Made by a program: the position numbers and the translations under genes
Shown here: positions 16,892 through 25,887 of the stretch, piece after piece
Numbering within the stretch: the stretch's first letter is position 1
Layout of the letters: every line of letters begins with the position of its first letter
DNA from: Brevinematales bacterium
GTDB taxonomy: Bacteria > Spirochaetota > Brevinematia > DTOW01
DNA length: 64,000 bases
Assembly: GCA_026415355.1 (NCBI GenBank)
Contig: JAOAHF010000003.1
Coordinates: 62,001 to 126,000 of the forward strand
Direction of reading: 5' to 3'
Notes under the pieces: generated by a model
Databases searched by the model: none
Seen by the model: the letters and a program-made list of their open reading frames with translations, nothing else
Told to the model about the DNA's origin: nothing

Positions 16892-16951
16892 AATCTATCT
16901 AGCATTTAGGATTTGATAAGAAAATTTTTATGCTTTGAAGACTAATATGTA

Positions 16952-17530
16952 CTACCGTTGGTTGAAAAGTAAATATTTATATACTATTGATGAGTATTTT
17001 TCTAGTACCTCTAGTTTATAGAAGGCATCCCATAGATTCTCTCTACTTTTTATAATAACTCCGTGCTTATCTAGGATTATAACATCGTTTTCTACATCTT
17101 TCACAACATTAGCTCCTTCTGGTGTCCCAGGAGTTGCATATTCAGTTATGAATATATCTCCTAGGAAATAGTCCGCTTCTGCTAAGAATTTAGTTTTGTA
17201 GTTATGTCCTATAAGGTTTAAAGCTATAGTATTTTCAGGATGTGCATGTAAGATACATTTAATGGTGGTATCAGTATCATAACAGGCTAGATGAGTAAAT
17301 ACTTCACTTGATGCATTACCTCTTATACCTTTTCTAAGTTCTTCGATTCTCACAACAACTATCTCTTCTTCCGAAAGTTTGAATTTTGGTATCCCTGAAG
17401 GTGTTATAACAATCTTGTCTTCAACTCTGTAGCTTAGATTTCCTTCCTTTGAGGTTATGTACCCTTTTTCATACATGATTCTAGCCACATCAACTATTTC
17501 CTTTAGAATGCACCTATCTACACCTTTCAT
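16952..17530 (-). CDS. Class II aldolase/adducin family, fuculose-phosphate aldolase-like
   Basis: Zinc-dependent class II aldolase of the FucA/AraD family, which cleaves or epimerises sugar phosphates. The likely zinc ligands are His95, His97 and His156 (LHAHPEN, DKHGVII) and the catalytic acid is Glu76 (SSEVF). The substrate-phosphate loop GNLSYR is at 30-35 and TPSGIPK is at about 43-49. At 192 residues it is slightly short of FucA. Its ATG is 1 nt after the end of fliP, so the stop of the aldolase and start of fliP belong to different ends of one transcript. The substrate is not known; methylthioribulose phosphate or fuculose phosphate are options. Confidence 0.8.
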   Translation of the reverse strand: MKGVDRCILKEIVDVARIMYEKGYITSKEGNLSYRVEDKIVITPSGIPKFKLSEEEIVVVRIEELRKGIRGNASSEVFTHLACYDTDTTIKCILHAHPENTIALNLIGHNYKTKFLAEADYFLGDIFITEYATPGTPEGANVVKDVENDVIILDKHGVIIKSRENLWDAFYKLEVLEKYSSIVYKYLLFNQR

Positions 17531-17531
17531 A

Positions 17532-18281
17532 CTAGAAAAAACTTAAAACTAATTTATTGATTGTCAAAGCCCAACCATCTATCAAAAAGAAAAATATTAT
17601 CTTCAATGGAAAAGATATGACAACAGGTGGTAAAAAGAACATACCCATAGATATAAGTATACTAGAAACTACTATGTCTATTATGAGAAACGGTATTAGT
17701 AATATCGCTCCCATATAGAATGATACTGTTAATTCATTTACAATGAAAGCTGGTATTAACACATAAGTTGGTACATCATCCCTTGTTGCTGGTCGTGGTA
17801 AATTTGCTATTTTTATAAACTGATAAATGTATTTTTCATTGGTTTGTTTAAACATAAACTCCCTTATAGGTTTCATTGTGTTTTCGAATGCTTTTTCTAT
17901 GTTCATTTTGCCGTCTATGTACGGTTTTATTCCTTCATTGTAGGACTTCGTAAAAATCGGCCACATAATATATAAAGTTATGAATAACGCTAGCCCAATC
18001 AATACTTGATTGGGTGGTATGTTTTGAGTTGTCAATGCTCTAGGTATAAATGCTAGTACTATATAAACCCTAATAAAAGATGTTAGCATAATGAGTATTG
18101 ATGGTGCTAGAGAAAGTATGGTAAGGAGAAGCAATATTTGTAGTGATACCGACACTTCCTGTGGTGTTCTTGCCTCATCTACACCTATTGTAAACCTAGG
18201 TAGTGGTGTTTGTGCTGATAATATTGATGCCGCTGTCAATAATATAAAAACAGATACAATAACCACTTTGAAAATTCTCAT
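17532..18281 (-). CDS. fliP: Flagellar export gate protein FliP
   Basis: Core membrane subunit of the flagellar type III export gate, where it forms a ring with FliQ and FliR. The 249-residue protein has a cleavable signal peptide (about 1-23), then hydrophobic segments at about 44-66, 82-100, 180-205 and 210-245. Family segments are present: ILIMLTSFIRVYIVLAFIPRAL, PPNQVLIGLALFITLY and the C-terminal GMFFLPPVVISFPLKII. It normally sits in a fliOPQR run, but here the next gene on the strand is a sugar aldolase. FliQ and FliR must be elsewhere. It fits the spirochaete motility genes in the window. Confidence 0.95.
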   Translation of the reverse strand: MRIFKVVIVSVFILLTAASILSAQTPLPRFTIGVDEARTPQEVSVSLQILLLLTILSLAPSILIMLTSFIRVYIVLAFIPRALTTQNIPPNQVLIGLALFITLYIMWPIFTKSYNEGIKPYIDGKMNIEKAFENTMKPIREFMFKQTNEKYIYQFIKIANLPRPATRDDVPTYVLIPAFIVNELTVSFYMGAILLIPFLIIDIVVSSILISMGMFFLPPVVISFPLKIIFFFLIDGWALTINKLVLSFF

Positions 18282-18398
18282 AAACCAAATTTTATATAAG
18301 TTAATTCCTGTCTTTCTACTGAGTTTTTCCTATCTTTCACAATCTCCTCCATTATCAACTTGTTGAAAAATCTTTATTTATTCTTATATTATAGAAGT

Positions 18399-18629
18399 AT
18401 GACTTTGAAACTAAGCAATACATCTCAAGGCAGCATAGGTAAAATCCTAAAAATAGATGGTGCAAAGGATTTCAAGAAGAAGCTTCTAGTTATGGGTATA
18501 CTAGAAGGTGAAAATTTCTCAGTTGAAAATGTATCACCTATGGGATCTCCTATAGTTATAAATGTAAAGTCTGCTAAAATTGCTCTTAGAAAAGAAGAAG
18601 CTGATAAAGTTATAGTAGAAGTATCCTAA
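18399..18629 (+). CDS. feoA: FeoA-domain protein
   Basis: Small SH3-like FeoA domain (76 residues), a cytosolic partner of the ferrous iron transporter FeoB. The pattern fits: LSNTSQGSIGKILKI, the FKKKLLVMGILEGENFSV turn-helix-strand segment, and a final strand. I start at the ATG at 18399; upstream in-frame codons from 18360 add a short hydrophobic stretch that does not belong to the family. The gene stands alone and is convergent with thiL (4-bp overlap). FeoB is about 36 kb away at 54949-56982, so the usual feoAB pairing is broken. Confidence 0.85.
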   Translation: MTLKLSNTSQGSIGKILKIDGAKDFKKKLLVMGILEGENFSVENVSPMGSPIVINVKSAKIALRKEEADKVIVEVS

Positions 18630-19627
18630 AAATGTTTCCATCCTTGATATCTTACTTTATCAATCTTCTCATTGAAGTAGAATAATTCTAATTCGTTCGA
18701 TTCAGTTATTTCTCCTATTTCTGACAAGGGTATAGAAAGTTCAGAAGATATTTTACCTATTTCCTCTACCTTATTAGGCGGTACCGTAAATATTAGTTCA
18801 TAATCTTCACCACCTGATAAGGGATATTTAAAAAAGTCAACAAGAGAATTATAACGTTTTTCTCTTGATATGTAAATGCTATACTGTTCACTTGTAGGTA
18901 TTTTCTCTAATGATATCTTTGCACCTACTTTTGATGCTTTCATTATGTGTGATATATCTTGTATAAGGCCATCACTTATGTCTATACAAGATGTAGCAAT
19001 GTTTCTTATACGAAGTCCGAGTTCTACCCTAATTGGTGGAAGCACATGTCTTGAAACTAAATAACTTTCTATCTCTGACAGTTGTGGTCCTTTACCTTGT
19101 TTTAGCAGTATTTCTAATCCTAAAGAAGAATCCCCAACAAAACCACTTACAAATATTCTATCTCCAGGTTTTGCATTACTTCTTGTTAAGGGTTTTTTAT
19201 CAACCTCACCAAAGATTGTTATTGATATTGTAAGATCTCTACCTTTTGATATATTTCCTCCTCCTATATAGACACTCTGACCAATGAATACCTGAACCAT
19301 ACCTCTATACAAATCAAGTATGAAATCAAGATCAAAGTATTGAGGTATGATAAGCGACACTAACGCATATTTTGGTATTCCTCCCATAGAAGCTATATCA
19401 CTTATATTCGCGATAGCACTTTTGATACCTATATCGTATGGTGAAAACTTCTCTTTTAAGAAGTGTATTCCGTCAATTACTGTGTCCGTCGTCATTATTG
19501 AAATACCCTCTTTATTCACAAAACCAAAACAATCATCTCCATTGGGCACTATGACGTCTTTTGGAATGCCATAAGAGTCTGTTATCTCTTTTATGTACTC
19601 TATGAGAGTAAATTCATCAACTTTCAT
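18626..19627 (-). CDS. thiL: Thiamine-monophosphate kinase ThiL
   Basis: Last step of thiamine diphosphate synthesis: ATP-dependent phosphorylation of thiamine monophosphate. The 333-residue protein shows the PurM/AIRS fold motifs: PNGDDCFGF at about 28-36, the TTDTVIDGIHF metal and substrate loop, AIANISDIASMGG, and IGGGNISKG. The C-terminal half has GDRIFVSGFVGDSSLGL and DISDGLIQDI. Its ATG abuts the stop of the FAH-family gene upstream (19628), so both are in one transcript. No other thiamine biosynthesis gene is in the window except the YjbQ-like gene at 52814. Confidence 0.93.
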   Translation of the reverse strand: MKVDEFTLIEYIKEITDSYGIPKDVIVPNGDDCFGFVNKEGISIMTTDTVIDGIHFLKEKFSPYDIGIKSAIANISDIASMGGIPKYALVSLIIPQYFDLDFILDLYRGMVQVFIGQSVYIGGGNISKGRDLTISITIFGEVDKKPLTRSNAKPGDRIFVSGFVGDSSLGLEILLKQGKGPQLSEIESYLVSRHVLPPIRVELGLRIRNIATSCIDISDGLIQDISHIMKASKVGAKISLEKIPTSEQYSIYISREKRYNSLVDFFKYPLSGGEDYELIFTVPPNKVEEIGKISSELSIPLSEIGEITESNELELFYFNEKIDKVRYQGWKHF

Positions 19628-20395
19628 CTATTTCTCCTTGACAAAATAATTCTTCAAAGCTCCTATACCGTCAATTTGTATAACAATTTCATCACCATCC
19701 TTCATCTCCCCTACACCTGGTGGAGTTCCCGTAGCAATAATATCTCCAGGAAAGAGTGTCATAATTTTAGATACAAAACTTATTATCTCCTCAACGCTAA
19801 AAATCATGTTTGAAGTTGTAGAGTTCTGTTTGAGTTCTCCATTAAGGTATGCTTTAATACCTAATCCTTTCCAATCAATGTCTGTTTCTATCCAAGGACC
19901 AATAGGAAAGAATGTATCAAAGGATTTTGCTCTTGTCCACTGGCCGTCCTTATTCTGAAAATACCTTTCAGTAACGTCATTTACACAAGTATAACCTAAT
20001 ATACATTCTTTTGCCTCTTCAATGGAAACATTCTTAGAAATTTTCGAAATAACAACTCCTAATTCTGCTTCATAATCTACTCTTTTAGTAAAACTAGGTG
20101 CTACTATAGTATCACCATGACCTATTATAGTTGTTGGTGGTTTCAAAAAAAGTACTGGTTCTTCGGGTATCGGCATTCCTAGTTCTTCTGCGTGATCACG
20201 ATAATTTAAACCAATACATATAATTTTGTTTGGTATAACAGGTGGTAGCAATCTAACTTCTTTAGAAGGTATACTTTTTTCCTCTAACTCAAAATCCTCA
20301 AATATGTTGCCTTTTATAGGTATAATTATAGAATTGTCTGTGTCAAAAACCCCCCATCCGTGTTTTTTTTCAAAACTGTACCTACATATTTTCAT
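19628..20395 (-). CDS. Fumarylacetoacetate hydrolase (FAH) family protein
   Basis: Metal-dependent hydrolase, isomerase or decarboxylase of the FAH superfamily; many relatives are acylpyruvate hydrolases or oxaloacetate decarboxylases. The 255-residue protein shows CIGLNYRDHAEELG, PVLFLKPPTTIIGHGD, VDYEAELGVVISK with the metal-binding acidic residues, and GYTCVNDVTERYFQ followed by RAKSFDTFFPIGPWI. The C-terminus has the DIIATGTPPGVGEMKDGD motif. The substrate cannot be told from sequence. It is 1 nt upstream of thiL. The region from 20396 to 20513 holds a weak inverted repeat (TTGGATT-AGTA-AATCCAA, 20460-20477). Confidence 0.85.
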   Translation of the reverse strand: MKICRYSFEKKHGWGVFDTDNSIIIPIKGNIFEDFELEEKSIPSKEVRLLPPVIPNKIICIGLNYRDHAEELGMPIPEEPVLFLKPPTTIIGHGDTIVAPSFTKRVDYEAELGVVISKISKNVSIEEAKECILGYTCVNDVTERYFQNKDGQWTRAKSFDTFFPIGPWIETDIDWKGLGIKAYLNGELKQNSTTSNMIFSVEEIISFVSKIMTLFPGDIIATGTPPGVGEMKDGDEIVIQIDGIGALKNYFVKEK

Positions 20396-20513
20396 ATTTT
20401 ATAAGGTAAATATAACCGTTAACTTTTTTCAATTTTAGACACAAAAGCTTAAACCAAGATTGGATTAGTAAATCCAAACTGATTTCTGGAAGGTATCACG
20501 GTTAATGTAAGTT

Positions 20514-20969
20514 TTAGGGTATGTAACCTTCAAAAACTGTGTTCCCTTTAACATCTACAATTGTCAGAAATATTTTTTCTCTCAGAAATATACTTTTCTT
20601 CTCAGCCTTTACTTCAAAAATATCCTTCAACACGAAGCTTTTTACATACCTAGAATTTTGAAATGCAATTTCTTTCTTTATCTTCAAAGAAGAGGTATTG
20701 CTATCATACTTTCCTAAACGATATGTAATAGTTGAATTGGGTTTCAAAACTTCTATAGTTTCCCTGTTAACGTTAAATGTCTGTGAATTTATTACCTCTA
20801 GTTCAACATCTTTCAAAAATAGATTTACGGAAAAATCGAGTCTCTTTGAAAAAGTTTCAAAGAATCTAACTCCAATTGCTATTAGGTTATAAACAACCAA
20901 AAAGATAACTGAAGATAGAGTAACTACTATCATTATTTCAACTAGCGAAAATGCTTTATTGTGTTTCAT
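20514..20969 (-). CDS. Type IV pilin-like protein with prepilin cleavage motif
   Basis: A 151-residue protein with a type IV prepilin leader: a short basic stretch (MKHNKA) then FSLVEIMIVVTLSSVIFLVVYNLI, with the expected glutamate at position 5 after the cleavage site. Prepilin peptidase would cut before Phe7; alanine instead of glycine at the cleavage position is less common. The remainder is a beta-rich globular domain, so this is a minor pilin or pseudopilin. Its first codons overlap the 3' end of the RNase R-like gene by 14 bp. ComEC at 59252 could be part of the same uptake pathway. Confidence 0.75.
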   Translation of the reverse strand: MKHNKAFSLVEIMIVVTLSSVIFLVVYNLIAIGVRFFETFSKRLDFSVNLFLKDVELEVINSQTFNVNRETIEVLKPNSTITYRLGKYDSNTSSLKIKKEIAFQNSRYVKSFVLKDIFEVKAEKKSIFLREKIFLTIVDVKGNTVFEGYIP

Positions 20970-22575
20970 TATATACTTCGAAATCGAGAAATCCTTTTAT
21001 TAAGGAGTAATTTTTTAGCTTTACTTTCAACTTATTTCCTATGGTTATACTAGAACCTGTTTTTTTAGATACCAACATATTATTTTCTTTGTTATACTCA
21101 AAATCTTCACCTAAGTCCTTTAAGGATACAAATCCTTCTATACCATTTTGAACTATTTGAACGAATATACCATCTTCTTTGAGACCAGAAACTATTGCAT
21201 CAAAATACTCGCTAGAATAATTTTTTATAAATCTTATTCCTTTAAGTTTAGCAATAAATCTCTCTGCTGATACAGAATTCCTTTCTGTTTCAGAACAATG
21301 TTCTGCTATCTTCTTTAGTTTTTGAATAGACAACGAATTTGGTCTTTTTCTTTTTGGGGATAATGCAAACTTAACAAGTCTATGAATTATCAAATCAGGA
21401 TATCTTCTTATAGGTGAAGTGAAGTGTGTATAGTACTCGAAATCAAGTCCATAATGACCTATGTTGTTAGTGTCATATTTCGCCTGTTTCATAGACCTAA
21501 GTATAATATAGTTTACGAATTCTTCGTATTCTTTTTGTGACACATTCATTATGATGTTTTGTAAATGTGATGATCTTATGTCTTCAACTGGTGGTAGTTT
21601 AAAGCCAAAAAGTGACACTATTCTGGATATATTTTCAATACTTTCATGATCTGGTTCTTCATGTATCCTAAAGATGGAGGGACCTTTATCAGCCAAAAAT
21701 TTAGCAACTGTTTTATTTGCTATGAGCATAAACTCTTCTATAAGTCTTTCAGATTTCATCCTAGGATATACTTCAAATTTCAGAGGATTTCCATTTTCGT
21801 CAAGGTATATTTTAGTTTCTTTAAAATTAAAATCTATACCCCCTTTTGATATTCTTTTACTGTGTAGTTTCTCAGCAAGTTCCCACATAAGCAATAGTGT
21901 AGTAGCTAACTTCTTATCATTCTCCAAACTTGGGTTATTTAAAACTTTCTCAACGTAACTATACGTTAATCTATACTTACTTTTTATCACTGATTTGAAT
22001 ATTTCAAATTTATCAACTTCCACACTTTGTTTATTTATCCACATAACTACTGACATTGTGAGTCTATCTTCATTTGGGTTAAGACTACATATACCATTTG
22101 ACAACTCAAATGGTAACATCGGGAAAACCACATCAATAAGATAAGTAGAATTACCTCTTTTGAGAGCTTCTTCGTCGAGACTAGTACCTGGCTTTACATA
22201 GTGCGATACATCAGCTATGTGAACTCCAAGTATGTAATGTTTATCATTAACATCAATTGAAACAGCATCATCAAAATCTTTTGCATCATCTCCATCTATT
22301 GTGAAAATAAACTCATTTCTTAAATCAATCCTATCCTCCAAGTCTTCTTTTGTTATATTGTACTTCATTCTTCTGACTTCTCTAATAACTGATTTCGGAA
22401 ACCTATAGTGAATATCGTATTTCCTTATTGTAAGCAAAATATCAAGTAAAGGATTTTTTTCAAACAAACTTTCATCCAACCAAGGAAGCTTTTTGCGCTT
22501 GGAAATCTCTTCTAGTAATTCTCTCTTTGATAGTAACTCTAGTTTCTTTATCTTACTCGGAATCTTCTTTTTCAT
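20956..22575 (-). CDS. rnr: RNase II/R-family exoribonuclease, N-terminally short
   Basis: 3'-5' exoribonuclease of the RNB family. The catalytic domain starts at about residue 88, with the metal-binding aspartates in DGDDAKDFDDAVSID (about 94-108), and continues through HIADVSHYVKPG, PMLPFELSNGICSLNP and HYGLDFEYYTHFTSPIRRYPDL. A C-terminal S1 domain (about 455-535) is visible. At 539 residues it lacks the two N-terminal cold-shock domains and the helix-turn-helix of typical RNase R (about 750-800 residues). Only some 85 residues precede the catalytic core. It could be a compact lineage-specific form. It overlaps the pilin-like gene. Confidence 0.85.
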   Translation of the reverse strand: MKKKIPSKIKKLELLSKRELLEEISKRKKLPWLDESLFEKNPLLDILLTIRKYDIHYRFPKSVIREVRRMKYNITKEDLEDRIDLRNEFIFTIDGDDAKDFDDAVSIDVNDKHYILGVHIADVSHYVKPGTSLDEEALKRGNSTYLIDVVFPMLPFELSNGICSLNPNEDRLTMSVVMWINKQSVEVDKFEIFKSVIKSKYRLTYSYVEKVLNNPSLENDKKLATTLLLMWELAEKLHSKRISKGGIDFNFKETKIYLDENGNPLKFEVYPRMKSERLIEEFMLIANKTVAKFLADKGPSIFRIHEEPDHESIENISRIVSLFGFKLPPVEDIRSSHLQNIIMNVSQKEYEEFVNYIILRSMKQAKYDTNNIGHYGLDFEYYTHFTSPIRRYPDLIIHRLVKFALSPKRKRPNSLSIQKLKKIAEHCSETERNSVSAERFIAKLKGIRFIKNYSSEYFDAIVSGLKEDGIFVQIVQNGIEGFVSLKDLGEDFEYNKENNMLVSKKTGSSITIGNKLKVKLKNYSLIKGFLDFEVYNETQ

Positions 22576-22619
22576 TCCTACTTATCCTAACATACTCAAT
22601 TCAAATTATTAACAAATTA

Positions 22620-23300
22620 TAAAAATCCTTTCAAAAATACATTTCTTAAGCTTGGTATTTTCTTGTTGAATAGTATTTCGAATACTTCATATTCACAATT
22701 CATCGAAATAACCCTAAAATTTTCCTCCCCTAACCTTAGCAATATCCAACCTATCTATAACGTAGAAGAATATAAAATGTCCAGAATACCTCATCCTTCA
22801 ACTGCCATCTTAAACTCTCTCCTACTATCACCCCAAAATTCACCACCATGCTAAAAACAAAATTAACTTCACAACTTTCCTAAAGTCTTTTACCATCATA
22901 CTCTTCATTCCTAAACCCCTCCATACATCTCCGAAACTTTACCCTACTCCTCCATACTTCCAGCACTTCATAAGCTGTAAATCAGCAGTAGAAACTACCA
23001 GTTATATATATCATCCCCCTTGTAGATAACTAAATTAACATCACATCACCTTGTATAACCTTTCTTCTCATCTAATCTTCTACTCTCACATTCCATACCA
23101 CAATCTGATTTGCAACACCTACCCTATCCAAAAATACTCTCACAAATCCATACTCCACTCCTGGTCTTACTTTCTTCTCCACCCTTGAGAGAGCTTAGAC
23201 ATCCTAAAACTCCTAGAAAAACGATTGAAATAACTACTTCTCTACTTCCTTTATAATCTTGTGTGAGAGGCCAAGCAGAAGGTTTTTTGATAAAGCGATG
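22620..23300 (-). pseudogene. Decayed lipoprotein-like gene in a 970-bp gap
   Basis: The stretch 22576-23547 has no intact gene, but its minus strand is purine-rich and shows coding-like pieces in shifting frames. One open piece (23282-23127) reads like a lipoprotein signal with a lipobox (VVISIVFLGVLGC). An overlapping frame (23182-23075) continues with RPGVEYGFVRVFLDRVG. A third (around 22716-22617) contains CEYEVFEILFNKKIPSL. Stops and frame changes break them apart. I read this as a lipoprotein gene degraded by frameshifts; I cannot name it. Confidence 0.4.
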
Positions 23301-23547
23301 TATATTTTCCCTTTGTCATCTTCTTACTCTATTTTACAAGGAAATAATAGCTTCTTACTCATTAATTCGTAGTAAACTCTATTACAAATCTCGGAGATAG
23401 ATACAAAACCAAAATTTTCAGGATATAGCGTGTATACCAAAATAGATTCTTAACCATACAATATTTAATTCTGGAGTTGTAGAAAGATATGATTTATTAA
23501 TAGAATTTAGTTCATATACCTTTACAAATAAGGTTAAAGGAGGCTTT

Positions 23548-24519
23548 ATGAAAAGCATTGGCGTTTTAACCAGTGGTGGAGATTCAGCTGGTATGAATCC
23601 TTGTATAAGAGCAGTTGTAAGATATGCCATATACAATAATCTTAAGGTTTATGGAATATATAGAGGATACAAAGGTCTCGTTAATGGAGAAATATTTGAA
23701 ATGGATGTATCCTCTGTCGGTGGTATAATAAACAGAGGAGGTACAATACTTTATACTGCTAGACTTCCTGAATTCAAGAATATTGAGGTAAGAAAGAAAG
23801 CAGTTGAAAATCTTGGAAAGTTTGGTATAGATGCACTTGTTGTGATAGGAGGAGATGGATCATTTAGAGGTGCACATGAACTTTACAAAGACTTTGGTGT
23901 AAGAGTAATAGGAGTACCTGGAACCATTGACAACGATATTAAAGGTACTGATTATACAATAGGCTACGATACAGCAATAAATGTTGCCATGGAAGCACTT
24001 GATAAAATAAGAGATACTGCTACATCTCATGAGAGATTATTTATAGTTGAAGTTATGGGGAGAGATGCTGGATACATAGCAAGTGCGGTTGGACTTGCCT
24101 CAGGAGCAGAAGATGTTCTCGTACCAGAGGTTAAGAAGAACATAGAGGACACAATTGACAGAATAATAACCGGTAGGAAGAGAGGTAAAACTAGTAGTAT
24201 TATAGTAATGTCCGAAGGTTTTAGAGGTTCTATGAACATATTACAACTAGCAGGGTACATCGAAGGCAAAACAGGTTTTGAAACAAGAGTTACAATTCTA
24301 GGACACCTACAAAGAGGAGGATCCCCAACCGCTCTTGATAGAATTTATGCTTCAAGAATGGGAGCTTATGCTGTAGAACTTTTACTAAAAGGAGAAACAG
24401 ATAAAATGGTTGGAATAGTATCTAATGAACTAGTTTCTATACCTCTTGAAGAGGCATTTGAGAAGAAAAAAGATTTTGATTATGAAACCCATAGATTAAT
24501 CGAAATATTCTCAATATAG
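23548..24519 (+). CDS. pfkA: ATP-dependent 6-phosphofructokinase
   Basis: Phosphorylates fructose 6-phosphate to fructose 1,6-bisphosphate in glycolysis. The 323-residue protein has the short PfkA form. Motifs: TSGGDSAGMNP at about 8-18, YRGYKGL, the catalytic PGTIDNDI loop, and GGDGSFRGA, where glycine after GGD (rather than a second Asp) points to ATP rather than pyrophosphate as donor. Further motifs are EVMGRDAGYIA and LGHLQRGGSPTALDR. AGGAGG 6 nt upstream supports the ATG. It is followed by lysA after a short gap and may be in one transcript. Confidence 0.96.
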   Translation: MKSIGVLTSGGDSAGMNPCIRAVVRYAIYNNLKVYGIYRGYKGLVNGEIFEMDVSSVGGIINRGGTILYTARLPEFKNIEVRKKAVENLGKFGIDALVVIGGDGSFRGAHELYKDFGVRVIGVPGTIDNDIKGTDYTIGYDTAINVAMEALDKIRDTATSHERLFIVEVMGRDAGYIASAVGLASGAEDVLVPEVKKNIEDTIDRIITGRKRGKTSSIIVMSEGFRGSMNILQLAGYIEGKTGFETRVTILGHLQRGGSPTALDRIYASRMGAYAVELLLKGETDKMVGIVSNELVSIPLEEAFEKKKDFDYETHRLIEIFSI

Positions 24520-24550
24520 TAATTTGATACTGCGTCATATGGAGGTTAAT

Positions 24551-25774
24551 GTGAACGTAAGCAAATTAGACAACTTCAATGGCATAGATTTAGTTTCACT
24601 AGCAAAAAATTACCAAACTCCAATTTACCTATACAATCTCAACAAGATAATCCAGAATTACAATAGCCTTGTTAGTTCTATACCGTATGAAAATAAGAAA
24701 ATACTGTTCGCTATGAAGTCTAACTTCAACTACGATATACTAATCCTGATGAAAGATTTGGGATTAGGTGTTGACACAATATCAACAGGAGAGATACAGT
24801 ATGCTTTAGATATCGGCTTTAATAGAGAAGACATCCTATTTACAGGAATAGGTATATCTAATGAGGAAATTGAGTTTTGTATAAACAACGGCATAATTCC
24901 AAATGTTGGTTCAACAGATCTACTTGAAAGAATAGGTAGCAGATTCCCAGGAAGTAAGATAAGCATAAGAATAAATCCAGATTATGGAGCTGGACACCAT
25001 CATCATGTCATAACAGGTGGAACCCAAAGTAAGTTTGGTATACATGAATCTTACCTTGAAGATGTAAAGAGTATATCAAAAAAATACAAGTTAACAATAT
25101 CAGGTATACATTTTCACATAGGATCAGGCGCTTTGGATTACAAAGTTTATATAAAAGCAATACAAAAAGCACTTGATATATCTCTTACGTTTGAAAATGT
25201 TGAATTCATTGACATAGGCGGCGGTATAGGTATTCCTTACAAACCAAACCAAAAACCTTTTAACCTTAAAAGTTTCGGTGAAAGAATATCTGAACTTATG
25301 TATTCCTTTTCAAACAAGGAAAAAAGAAATGTGAAGCTACTTCTGGAACCTGGACGTTATTTAGTAGCAGAGAGTGGGGTCTTGTTAACAAAAGTTGTTG
25401 AAATAAAATACACGCCCGACTATAAATTTGTAATTGTAGATACAGGATTTAATCATTTAGTTAGACCTGTTATGTATGGTAGCTATCACGAGATAATAAA
25501 TCTTTCCAAACTTCACTCGGATACCTACGAAGAGCAAGTAATAGCAGGTAATGTGTGCGAAAGTGGAGATGTATTTACCAGAAATGAAAAAGGAATGGTT
25601 TCTATAAAACTTCCTAAAGCTGAATATGGTGACATAATAGGTATATTTGACGCTGGAGCTTACGGATTTGCTATGGCTTCACATTATAATCTGAGGAAAT
25701 TACCTAGAGAATTAGTAGCAAAAGATGGTAAAATAAAAATCTCTGAAAGGAATTATCTCAAATATATCCTATAA
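24551..25774 (+). CDS. lysA: Diaminopimelate decarboxylase LysA
   Basis: PLP-dependent enzyme converting meso-diaminopimelate to lysine, the last step of lysine synthesis. Motifs: FAMKSNFNYDIL with the PLP lysine, HFHIGSG, IDIGGGIGIPY, LLEPGRYLVAESG, and the dimer-interface CESGDVF. The catalytic region and YGFAMASHYN end are intact. I start at GTG 24551, because GGAGG (24541-24545) is 5 nt before it; an ATG at 24539 overlaps this site and would start with the binding site itself. That gives about 407 residues, normal for LysA. It follows pfkA by 31 bp. Confidence 0.92.
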   Translation: MNVSKLDNFNGIDLVSLAKNYQTPIYLYNLNKIIQNYNSLVSSIPYENKKILFAMKSNFNYDILILMKDLGLGVDTISTGEIQYALDIGFNREDILFTGIGISNEEIEFCINNGIIPNVGSTDLLERIGSRFPGSKISIRINPDYGAGHHHHVITGGTQSKFGIHESYLEDVKSISKKYKLTISGIHFHIGSGALDYKVYIKAIQKALDISLTFENVEFIDIGGGIGIPYKPNQKPFNLKSFGERISELMYSFSNKEKRNVKLLLEPGRYLVAESGVLLTKVVEIKYTPDYKFVIVDTGFNHLVRPVMYGSYHEIINLSKLHSDTYEEQVIAGNVCESGDVFTRNEKGMVSIKLPKAEYGDIIGIFDAGAYGFAMASHYNLRKLPRELVAKDGKIKISERNYLKYIL

Positions 25775-25887
25775 TTTATAAATTTTGCTAATTTCAACCT
25801 TCACTGTAAAGTTAGATTGATTTCAAATATAGCGTTGTTTAAATATAGCTATCCGATTCGTCCTTCAGTACCGAAAGTAATAAAGCT

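Noticed and set aside
18360-18398. Upstream extension of feoA
   Set aside because: Adds a hydrophobic stretch not found in FeoA and is not supported by a ribosome binding site.
23015-23030. TTATCTACA on the minus strand in the relic region, similar to a DnaA box
   Set aside because: One mismatch and isolated; a similar match in the 30.5 kb relic region suggests chance in AT-rich DNA.
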